Assembly: GCA_013396915.1 (NCBI GenBank) | Contig: VWZL01002004.1 | Location: 1-64,000 of the forward strand | Direction of reading: 5' to 3' | Length of the DNA stretch: 64,000 nt | From: Stercorarius parasiticus | Lineage: Eukaryota > Chordata > Aves > Charadriiformes > Stercorariidae | Part shown: piece by piece, positions 52,208 through 62,342 of the stretch | Position numbering within the stretch: the first letter of the stretch is position 1 | How the letters are laid out: every line of letters begins with the position of its first letter | Program-made: the position numbers and the translations under genes | Notes under the pieces: model-generated | The model's database searches: none | Seen by the model: the letters and a program-made list of their open reading frames with translations, nothing else | What the model was told of the DNA's origin: nothing

Positions 52208-52297
52208 AGAATCATAGAATGGTTTATGTTGGAAGGGACCTTAAAGATCATCTAGTTCCAACCCCCCTGCCATGGGCAGGGACACCTTCTACTAGAC
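52208..52297 (-). mobile_element. CR1 LINE 3' end (minus strand)
   Basis: The plus strand reads AGAATCATAGAATGG, TTGGAAGGGACCTTAAAGATC, ATCTAGTTCCAACCCCCCTGCC, then ATGGGCAGGGACACCTTCTACTAGA. This is the reverse complement of the well-known avian CR1 3' terminus including its ATTCTATGATTCT tail. It is only about 90 bp long and well preserved, so it is younger than the 26.7 and 35.3 kb copies. It abuts a CR1 piece in the opposite orientation. Confidence 0.95.
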
Positions 52298-52300
52298 GAA

Positions 52301-52438
52301 GAGGCTCTTACTGCTGTCTTCACCTACCTAATGGAAAGTTATAGAGAAGGCAGATCCAGGCTCTTGCTGGTGTTCACAGTCAAAGGCCAAGAGGAATTCA
52401 CATGTCACATCAAGAAAAATTCTGATTGTGCTCTCTTT
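52301..52438 (+). mobile_element. CR1 LINE internal fragment in opposite orientation
   Basis: The plus strand carries CTTACTGCTGTCTTCACCTACC, TAATGGAAAGTTATAGAGAAGG, CCAGGCTCTTGCTGGTGTTCACAG, GGCCAAGAGG and CAAGAAAAATTCTGATTG, in the order found in CR1 upstream of its 3' UTR. It lies head-to-head with the minus-strand 3' end just to its left. The element's more 5' sequence faces the junction, which is the arrangement of a LINE 5' inversion. It is more diverged than its neighbour, so two separate insertions remain possible. Confidence 0.72.
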
Positions 52439-55400
52439 TTCAGTATAAATATAGCAGTCCTTATTGTCAAATGAGTCCCACCACCACTCTGCTTCCAGAA
52501 GGGTTTATCTCCGTGCCCTGTAACTATACAGAATTTGTAGTGTAGAAGTTATAAATCCATGCTTGAATGTCCCAGTTTAACTGTTGTGTATCAGGAAGAA
52601 AAATCTAAGTCTGCTTCTTAATCTGAGCTGTGTGAATAACACCAGGGAGGGGGGAAACGTGTCTAAAGAAAACCATACAGTTAAATCCTGAATGTCCTGT
52701 GTGTGACTGATTAATTTTAAAGTTGTTTTCATCACCCTGAAAACTGGTCTGTTCTTTTCTGGCGTGAAGAGGGAAAACAGCTCAAATTCAAAAGATAAGT
52801 AAATTGTTACACGGTCAGTGTGGGGACTGTGGATTTGACTCTGAACATAAACAAGCTTCTTCCTCATCGCTTAATGCTCTAAGGCCAATGTAGCTGTTCT
52901 AAATAGGAACCATGTGTACAAGGTTAAGGAGGCAACTTCTAATCTGACAGGCTGATTTGTAGGTATGTGATGTTGTCTGATGTCAGCCACAGTTGCATAT
53001 CTGTATTGCAGGGTGAGGGTGGTTGGGTTTTGTTTTTCTCCCCTTTCTCTGGGTCTGAGAAAGCAGCTTGAGCTTGCTGCACAAAATTATGTGTTTGAGT
53101 AACAAAAGGGTTCTTTTTGCCATTCCGCCTATGTGCCAATACTTGGAAAAATCTTGGTGTACTCTTTGCCTTATGCTAGCAGTAGACTTCTGTGAGGTTC
53201 TTTGGCGTCAAGAAAATTAGGGATGTCAGTTTTGGCTCAGTGCTTAGAAGATAAATTCCTGAAGTTGCATAGCTAGGCTTCCCTTTGTGTTTGCCCTGAT
53301 TAATAGGCTATACATAGCATAAAACAGAGCTACTGACCAGTGCAAGTAGATCTGAAACATGTGTAAAACTTGATTCCTGTAAGCACCTTAAACTTTAAAA
53401 ATTCTTCTAAATAAGAACCAAAATGGGCAAGTCAGTTGGTAACTCGCAGATTTAAGCACTGCTGCTTTTAAGGGGAGGGGATCAGCAGGGCATTCCTTCA
53501 CCTAAGGGAAAAAATATGAGTGTGGTTATTCCTCATTGTATTTTAAGGACATTAAACAGAATACAACTGACTCCTAGTTGAAGTATAATCTTAAAGTATT
53601 TATTTTCACTGGCACTCAACTCATTTTGATTGCCAACTGTGGAAGGTTGATAGATTTGCCTGCGAAGTTTATAGCCAGCTGCTTGAAAGGAAAACAGTTT
53701 TTAAAGTCTTAACAATACTAATGGGGATTCACTCCTCAGCTCCGAGAGAAGAAAATGTCAACAGTGGCAAAAAGCGTTATTGTGGAACTGCAGTTTTCCC
53801 AGGCAGAATTTCTAGTAAGACTATGGCCTTAACTCATAAGGTAACCAACGAGAATTAGTAGTAGTGCTCTACTGCACCAATGCCCCGTGTTACCATTTTA
53901 TCGTTCTACTTGCCACAAAAATGCAGGTTAAGGGACAGAGTTCCCAAAGTTTGAGTTTGCACAACTGTGTATGTGATATCCTGAATTTGCACGTGTACCT
54001 AATGTACAAGTAGGTTATCAGGTTACTAGTGGCCACTTAGATGTCGAACTGTACCACAGATAACCTGAAAAACCAAAAGTTAGAACTTGGACTCCCCAAA
54101 TCGAAGGGTTTTTAGTATGCATTTTGAACGTGGAGGTCTCTAATAGCCATCTTTAAATGGCTACACTCGTCTAGTAGTGCGGGGGGAACCATTCCCAGAA
54201 AAACTTAATTGACTGTTTACTAAGGTTACAGTTGTCTCTGAAATCATGAATGGGTCATCAGCATTCATGATATCCCTCAGGAAAATATTAGCATTTCTAG
54301 TAAAAAGATGACAGGTTATTTACCCCAAAAGTAAAACACAGAGGTTTAAAAGATCAACTAGATCCCCACACTCTGAAGGCTCATTTCCTTTTCTTAGTAA
54401 AAAGTATTGTCAGAGGCCCAATTAGATGGAAGTGATACATTAACACTCAGAGAGCTATGAGTTATACGAACACTTCTTACTTTCAGCAGTGTTTGCTGCA
54501 CTCATTGGTTGCTTATATTGTGATAAGGCCTAGAGACAACGTGCATTAGACACATGGAAGTATGTCCCTGCCTTTAGGATTAGGAAGGAATGAGAAATAG
54601 CAGATGTCCAAGACAAATATATGTGTCAGAATACAGAATAATGTCAGAATAAGAAAAATACTGTGATATACAGCATCTTACTGTGTCAGGCTGAAACACT
54701 ACAGCTCGTCCCTTGCCATGTAATGGTTTCAGTTAATTGTGTCCCTAATGGAAGCTACGAGATGGGATGTGAAAGAAAACATAGGCAACTTTGCAGCATT
54801 GGCTCCAGTTAAGAGTGCCATGAGAGAAGACATGAGCATGCTGCTTGGATGAAGATAGAATTTTGTGAACACTGGTGATAAGCCTGTCAGGTGTCAAAGC
54901 ACAACTTGCCACCTGGGTCTTAAAGGATATTTACCTTGTGTAGAACCGGTCTAGACTGCCTGTAAGAATGGATGTCCACCAGGATAAACCAAACCAGCTT
55001 TTACAAAATATTGTATTAATAACAATTTATACCCACTTCAAAAAGATGCCCCCTGCATACAGTTTATCTTCGCAGCCTAGTTCACTGCAGATAGGGTCAT
55101 AATTCTTGTTCTCCTTGGGAAACAGAAAAATGTTGAGAAGACAAGAGAAAAAAGGAGAAAAATGCAAAAGCATCGTTAATACCTACACAGCAAGATGAAG
55201 GAAAAATGATCTCTTGGTAATTGGAGTTTTTGTGTATTCAGAGGGGAGGGAGGGGCTTTCTTTGCTTCTTGATGGAGTTAACAGATCTTTTCCTCTTGTA
55301 GTTATGCTAACTGTCTATAAATGTTACTTTCAAAGGCTATTTTTTCTTTTAAATTCAGGTTTTGTTCTGTTTAAATAGGCTACCAGCACGATCCTCTTTG

Positions 55401-58400
55401 TCCTTTTAATATACCCACTGGTGATACTGAACAAAGGAATATTCCATATCTAGATCCCTAAAAAGGAGTGCCAAAAATGAAAAGCAAGCTGAAAAGAGAA
55501 ATAAATCCTAGTCTCTAACGTTTCCTCTTCAGTGAGACCAAGATATGTGAATTGAGTTATCAAAGTGCTGAGGCAGGCGTATGTTATGCATTATGTCCTG
55601 CAGGATATACTGCAGATTGAAATACAGAATAGGTTTGCTTGGGATTTTTTGCTTTGTTTGGACAGTTGATGTGTATTGCTTATTCCTTTTGCAAGTCCTC
55701 AGATAAACATCTCTCTACAGGTATGGTTCTCTTTGCTTAGGAAGACTTGATTTATGCTGCCTTTCTTTTTGCCATTATGTTGAAATTAGTACTATGGGGA
55801 AAACAGCAAACTGAAAATTGCAAGAGTAGAACATCTATATATTTAATGCAGTGGTCTTTCCCTGTGGGCTTTCTGATTAAGGTAGGTGGCCTAATAGTTT
55901 CAGTATGACGTCCTCAGCTGTGTGGCAAAAGCGAGACTACAGTTTAGTCTCATCCTCTTAGAGCAAAAAAAAAAAAAAAAAAAAGAGAGCAAGCATGGTG
56001 ATATGTTACTACTTTTACTCATTTCTCTGGTTAGGTTTCTTTTCAAGAGCAGTCTTTCACTTGTCAAAGTAAATAAGAATGTTTGATAGCAGACGTGATG
56101 GGAGGTAAGATCGACTACAAACTGGACTGAATCTAAGATGGCCAGAGAGAGAGATGAGGATTCTCCTTGCTCATCAGGTTAAGGTCATTATAGGCACTGT
56201 GGTGCGATGCCTGCCTAACGTCCACGCCAGAAAAAGTGCAAGACTAAGGTGCATTGCATGTCTCCTATACTCTGTCTCACCTTCAGGTGCAGTTTCTAGA
56301 AAGGGGGTTGGAACCCCCTTGGCCAAAAGGCAACACTGGCTTTGCATCTCCAACTTTTGGGGGGAAAATTTCTCAGTGCTCGTCTGTTCTCTGTGTGATG
56401 ATCTCGCCCTTCACGAGATTAATGTGATCACATTGATGTATATTTTAGGTGTCTTCTGTGCACAATGAGTGGGAGAGGACCTTTGGGGATTTAAGTGCTG
56501 TTCTGCCTGATCTCTGCATCTGATTGCTTGTGGACACATACGCAAAGTGCCTGCATGGCACCCTAGGAGCTCTCAGGTCAGAGAGGACAGTGCCTAGTCA
56601 GCGCAGAACAGCCCTGAGCAGGGGAATGGAGTCTGGTGTCCAGCATTTGCCCAAGTTCTATGTCTCAGCGCTATTGTATCCGTGATCCTTGTTAGCAGCA
56701 ATACTTAGAAAGACTTTATCCACTGCAGTTGTCTGCTGCATGCATTAAACATTTTTTGTTGGATATTACTGGGATCATACATCACGCCTATGCAATGATT
56801 GCCAGCCCAGCAGGGGATGTCTGGAGTAAACAAAGGTTGAGTTTGGTCCTAAGTATGCAGCACAAACTATTCAGGTAAATTGCTTGTGTATGTTATGGAT
56901 TTTAATAGCTTACCCAATGGTATTAACTGACTACAATGCAGTTAGATTTTTCATGTCTAATAACCGTCAAGTGATTAAGTGGTTTTCACTAGCATAATTG
57001 CTCAGCTTTTTACATTTGTGTCAGAGAACCTCAAACCACTTTGAGACAGCTTACATGGTAGCTCAACCTTTCACGTAAATGGCTTATTCCCTTTTCCCAC
57101 CTCTCCAATATACTGTTAAATGAGAATATTTTATTGCAATTGCGCTATGTGCTTGCTTGCTCTGATTGTCTCCATCAATATCTTTAATTTTTGAAATGCT
57201 GCAATTATAAGCATTTTCTCTGTGATAAAGCTGAAGAAGTGAGCCTCAAGGAACTCAGAAAACCAGTTTTTATTCCTGTAGAGTTGAAAGCTGCCCTACT
57301 GTTTTCTTAAAGTTAAATGTACCTATTCATATAAATAATGTTAGGGACTGAGTGAGGGGAACAGTGTACAATTTTTATTTTACATATTGTATTTCATTTT
57401 CTGTAACTACCATAAGGCTTTCTGTTGGCATAAACAATACATTTGCTTCAAATCATTGTTTTCAAAGCCTCAGCTGTACATTATTTATGATTATTATTCC
57501 TGATAATATAGGTATGCAATCACATGGGATGCTCCATCAGGAGCAAGATACCAAAATGTGACCAGATTATGCAATAGGTAAATCATGGTAATATAGGTAA
57601 ATAATGCAAATAGGTAAAGTGAGGATTTACAGTATAAATAAGTGATGACTTCACAGTGTACTTCAGTTATATTTGTTAATATTAAATAACTAAACTGAAA
57701 GGTCTTTGTAATGAATAGTCAAAGGAAAGTATTGTAGTGATACAAAATACTCTTTAAAATACTCTTTAATATTTAATCTGTCCAAGGTATAGGCCATCCC
57801 CAGAGTATTTGAGTATGTTTCATGGAGTTCTGCATCCTGTCTGCAGACTAGCCTGAGAGAGACGTAAGTTTTTTGTGACATGTGCTTGAATAATCAATTC
57901 AATAGTGGCTGCACATGAGGATATGGTGCTGATCCATGCCTTTGTGTTGAAGATTAGTGTTGAAACTGGAATGCAGAACAATTATTCCACTATACTATAC
58001 ATAGTCAATGAAAGACGAGCACTTTCAGAAACATTGCAAACCGGGATAAAGTGTGAATGGATGGAAAGAAATGTGGTGTTAGAAATAATACTGTAGAAGG
58101 CGGTAATGCGTATTAGGGAATGTCACACAGCTCCATCAAAGCCAGAGCCAGTTAGACCCCTCTCCTGGTTTGAGATAAATCTCTTTACCTATCTCTCTCT
58201 CTCCTCTCTTTGGAGAGTGAGTTGGGGGAGAGCATCTGTTGCTCGCTTCAGTGGTCAGTTTGTGCCAAACCATGGCAACCCCTAACTAACTTGCTCAGTA
58301 GAAATGTTTTTGCCTCTAATGTCCACCACTTGGAGCTAATAGTTCACAGTAAACGTTCCACGTTCAATCCTATAACCTCCTGCTGACGCAAATGAAAATG

Positions 58401-58839
58401 CTCCCTTAGAGAAAAAAAAATGCCAAAGCATGCCCTCACTTACTGAATATTTCATAGAAAGATGCTATTGAAACGAAAATTGAAAAATTAAATAAAGAAA
58501 TAAAAACATTTCTGGGGGAATTTTTAGCTATGTGGCTTGAAATTTGGCAACATTTGGAAAATTAGAGGGGTTGCTCACAGAGGTAAAAATATTAATGTAG
58601 TGGTTGGGCTCTCAGCCCAGAAAAGAAGCACATGTTACTTTTTGCTGTGCATTCATAGCAGGGAAAGTGAAAAGGCATAAGGCTGAGGAAGAGAGAGCAT
58701 CGCTAGCATGCAAAGCATGGCTGACTGAGATTTGGGCAGGTTGAGCTGCAGTCTCTCTGCAGCTGGGTGATTGCCTTCACAGGCATTCCCTAACATTGCC
58801 AGTGAGCGCCCACCCGCTGCTGTTCCACTGAAATCCTGG

Positions 58840-59310
58840 CAAGAACGCGGGCCTCCATTTTAGACAAGTGTTTTTCTAGCAGCAGAAGTTAGTAGGGTAC
58901 ATTCTCATCTTGGCTTACGCCGGAAACGATGACGGCTGCAATCTGCATAATGTTACTGCTACTATTTATTCGTATGTTAAAAACAGAAAAGCGAATGCCC
59001 GCTAATGCAACTGTTTACAGCTCTGCTACAGGCTATAATTAGGTCTGAAAGGGCAAATGGGAGTGACCCCTTCTAAATGTGAAGTGGAGGTATAAGATGG
59101 AAAAAGTGTTGCTGACCTTACCTTTTGGTTTGTTCTTGCTTTAAGGAGAGATGTGTCAGGTTCCCTTTCAGCATATGCATTTCTAAGCAAGAATAGGTAT
59201 ATTTATTTTGTTACCAATGAAGATATAATTTGCATATTGAAAATTTCAGCCTAAATCTGTCTGGCAACTTACTAGCTGAGCTTTATAAAGAGACCTCATG
59301 AAATAATGTT
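58840..59310. promoter_or_regulatory. Candidate conserved non-coding element
   Basis: The block is repeat-free and keeps a cluster of CpGs (AACGCGGG near 58846, TTACGCCGGAAACGATGACGG near 58916, AAGCGAATGCCCGC near 58989). It also carries TAATTAGG at 59036 and a perfect POU octamer ATTTGCAT at 59228-59235. These are features commonly seen in developmental enhancers. Conservation was not tested, so this is inference from composition and motifs only. Confidence 0.33.
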
Positions 59311-60281
59311 TGGCTAATTCAGGAATTCTATATTTTGAACAAACAGGGCCCATGCTTCATACCTCCTGACAAAGGTTCCTCAGCAGAGGCACCCAGCTAT
59401 AGGCCTCTCATCAAGACTGTCTTCCCCCTGCCCCTAAACACATCGGGGTGCAATCATGGGAGGACTTCAAAGTGCAATCGGGAATAAAATTAACACTTGT
59501 CAAAAGAACAAAAATACATTTTGTTACATATTAGTCTGTTGTTTTTTCCCTCATGTATCTGCTCACTTAAGGGTTGATATACAGAGTTTCTGTGGCTCAC
59601 AATCAGACTTAAAATCTCTGTGTCCCGTTAGAGAGTTTTCTGAAGCAATATATCATTCAGAGCGCTTTAGAAAGGAGACATCTGTTTTTAATCTTACAAA
59701 ATCAATGGCCTAATATGGCCCAGGGCTTTCAAACACTAATTTTCAACAAGTTCCTTTTTTTTGTTTTTCCCTTCGTATCAGTTCTTAAGTGATAGACCTT
59801 TTCTGCCACAAAGCATGCATAAATTGAAATGCACGAGTAGAAATATGCTTGTACTGTATGATGTGCGCCTTAGTGTTTTTGGAAACAAGGCATCCTTTCA
59901 CTCAAGTCAAACTTGCAAGTCTTGCCCCTTGGCATGAGCAGTTCACTTCCTGCACTCCAATTCTCAGAGGGCATAAAGCTGGGTTTGGTTTTCTAATATT
60001 TTTTTTTAAGTAAGCCATAATAAAATTGATACCATGTGATGTAAAGGCTTTTCAGCATGTTAAATATACTTATTTCTTTCAAGCTGAGAAGGATTGAGGT
60101 TAACATTTGTTTCAGATTTCCAGCAATACCATCATTGCTGTGTAATAGCTGAAATGGTTCCATCCATCCCATTATGGAGTTACTTTATTTCTTGACAAGA
60201 AGACATTAAGTGCAAGGCAAATTGGGGGTAGGGAGAATCAAAACTGTGTGAATTGTTTAACCTTCCACCACAGTTCAACAA

Positions 60282-60289
<8 letters not shown>

Positions 60290-60316
<27 letters not shown>

Positions 60317-60336
60317 CCAAACAAACAAAAAAAACC
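60290..60336 (+). repeat. Poly(A) tract with AAAC units
   Basis: A run of 27 A is followed by CCAAACAAACAAAAAAAACC. No transposon body is recognised upstream, so it is treated as simple sequence and not a retroposon tail. Confidence 0.9.
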
Positions 60337-60930
60337 TTTGGCAAACTGCCTAGATTTTGTAAGGCTACTCATGCTTTGTAAGCCCCAAAAGATCACAGTG
60401 TTTCTGGCTCAAGACTGAAACCACATTGAGCCAAAGCTGAAGAAAACTTTTCAACCGTGCTGAGTAAACAGTTCAAGAAACAATTATTGGTCTTGATGCT
60501 CTTAAATATTCTATGTGAACTGCCTGCCACATCTCAGACAAAGATAAGCAGTAATCATAAATACATTGTTTGACTTCAAACACGTCTAGAAATCATGGTG
60601 GTGGTCTGTGGTAGGCAGAATATGGTGTCTGTTATTTCTGTCGAAACTGTCTGCTGGAAAAAGGAGCAAAAGGATGAATCCACTAACTGTACAATGATAT
60701 TCCTTAAAACTCAGCTAGATAAATCATCATGAAAAAATTGAAGCAAAAGCTTTTTCCTATAACAAGATTTCTGATTCTAACACTATAGAACACCAGTTCC
60801 TTCTTGGAGCCTAGAAGATGTCATGGCTCAAAGCAAAATACTTTGTTCTGAAAAATGGTCCAGTGATTTTGGGCTACTGATGAATTCAGTGTGGAGAACA
60901 GTTAAGAATGCAATTGGTGGTCTTCTAACC

Positions 60931-61036
60931 ATTTTTTTTGTATGTGTTTGGGGTTTTTTTTGGGGGGTTGTGGGTTTTCTTTCTGTGGTGGTTTTTTTTT
61001 TTTTCTGTGTTCTCACCCTCCCCACCCCTCCCCACC
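60931..61036. repeat. G/T-rich then C-rich low-complexity tract with minus-strand G-quadruplex motif
   Basis: T runs separated by GGGG, GGGGGG and GGG (60932-60974) and further T runs lead to a C-rich segment. At 61016-61033 the minus strand reads GGGGAGGGGTGGGGAGGG: four G tracts with one-base loops, the canonical form of a very stable G-quadruplex. The plus strand could form the matching i-motif. Its composition resembles the tract at the 48.7 kb gap. Confidence 0.85.
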
Positions 61037-61937
61037 TCGTTATCCTGTCTCTGAATGGCTAGGTCACGGTCAGCACAAGAGTTTCTTAGTGTAATTTCCA
61101 GAAAAGCTGAGTCAAGGCTTTTGAGCACAAATAAAATCTTTAATTACAACAACCAATATCACTTGGGGAAAAAAAAAGTTATCAGACAAAGGGCTTCAGT
61201 GCCCAAAGCTTTTTCCAAACTGTATTAATTTCACTACTGCAAAGATACTATTCTTCTGACCATCACAGACCATCACAGCTGTAACGGTACTTGTATTTTA
61301 GATGATTCATTTCTAAACAAACAAACAAAAAAAAGTTCATGCAATATTTAGTGCTTGAGGGCAACCAAGGGCAATGAAGACTGCTCAATATCTGATCTTC
61401 AGATGAGTGTTCTGATGTTTGTGCAATGAATTTACATAGTATGTAGTAGCATAAGTAACTGCAGGCTTTTAACTGGCTGCTATTTTTCCTATTGAGGAAG
61501 AAATCTGACTCCTTACAAGAGCAGGAGTCGCTAGCTCCTTCCTTTTAAATGACACCTGAAATTAGTCCATCATACTTAAATATCTATCCTCAGATTATAG
61601 TCCACATTTAGTAGCATCCCTATCCTGGCTTTACTGTCGGTATGGTAATTTTATAAATTGATTGATCCTCTGTGCTCTGGAAATCACTGGAAATCTCCAA
61701 CAATCTCTCTTTAATTAGAAATACACTGCCTTTTCCACATGAGAAGGACTTAATGTCATATTAAAATCAAGAAGCGTGGGGATTTGTTAACTTTTTGAAC
61801 TTCAAAAAAGTTCATGTTTAGTTCACATTTCAGGATAATATTTGAGATGGCTTATGTTCAACTCAATCTCTTATGAAACTAGAATATTAGGGACCCATTC
61901 CTTTATATTTTGCACAGGGAATACAAAGTTGTAACGC
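61037..61937. other. No gene recognised
   Basis: This is AT-rich unique DNA with a short CAAACAAACAAAAAAAA tract at about 61317-61334 and an 11-base direct repeat at 61257-61278 (GACCATCACA twice). No gene or mobile element is seen. Confidence 0.55.
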
Positions 61938-62342
61938 TGTTATGAGGACAGGCTGAGAGAGTTGGGGTTGTTCAGCCTGGAGAAGAGAAGGCTCCTGGGA
62001 AACCTTTACTGCAGCCTCTCAGTACTTGAAAGGGGCCTACAGTAAAGATGGGGACAAGCGTTTTAGCAGGGTCTGCTGTGACAGGACAAGGTGTAATGGT
62101 TTTAAGCTAAAAGAGAGTAGATTTAGACTAGATAGAAGGAAGAATTTTTTTGCAGTGAGGATGGTGAGATGCTGGAAAAGGTTGCCCAGAGAAGCAGTAG
62201 ATGCGCCATCCCTGGAAACATTCCAGGTCAGGTTGGACAGGGCTCTGAGCAACCTGATCTATGAAGATGTCCCTGCTCATTGCAGGGGGGTTGGACCAGA
62301 TGATGTTTAAAGGTCCCTTCCAACCCAAACCATTCTATGATA
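61938..62342 (+). mobile_element. CR1 LINE, 5'-truncated, 3' terminal 400 bp
   Basis: The copy starts with TGAGGACAGGCTGAGAGAG, then TTCAGCCTGGAGAAGAGAAGG, both hallmarks of the CR1 ORF2 C-terminal region. It continues through AAAAGAGAGTAGATTTAGAC and TGCCCAGAGAAGCAGTAGATG to GGTCCCTTCCAACCCAAACC and ATTCTATGATA. The 3' region (GCAGGGGGGTTGGAC) is shared with the 24.9 kb copy, so both probably belong to the same or closely related subfamilies. The tail is only one and a half units long. Confidence 0.95.
62026..62310 (+). pseudogene. CR1 ORF2 C-terminal fragment
   Basis: A 94-codon open frame reads KGAYSKDGDKRFSRVCCDRT, then CNGFKL, WKRLPREAVDAPSLE and RLDRALSNLI. These are the final residues of avian CR1 ORF2. 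The natural stop just after NLI appears lost through a small deletion near 62260, so the frame runs on for about 12 residues of 3' UTR. No RT or endonuclease domain is present and the ATG is internal, so it has no activity. It is a transposon remnant, not a host gene. Confidence 0.85.

Larger units (their letters stand above)
52439..60930. other. AT-rich unique DNA, no gene recognised
   Basis: No coding gene is supported. The longest frame (56154-56468, plus, 104 codons) resembles nothing known. Simple sequence includes a 20-base A run (55965-55984), a TC-rich run at 58194-58212 and a 27-base A run followed by AAAC units (60290-60336). A short ATAGGTAAAT-like repeat occurs three times at 57573-57617. 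Near-palindromes occur at 56301-56320. The block 58840-59310 is a candidate conserved element. Confidence 0.55.

Noticed and set aside
60823..61128. Open frames rich in lysine/threonine or phenylalanine/glycine around 60.9-61.1 kb
   Set aside because: They are translations of the T/G- and C-rich low-complexity tract.
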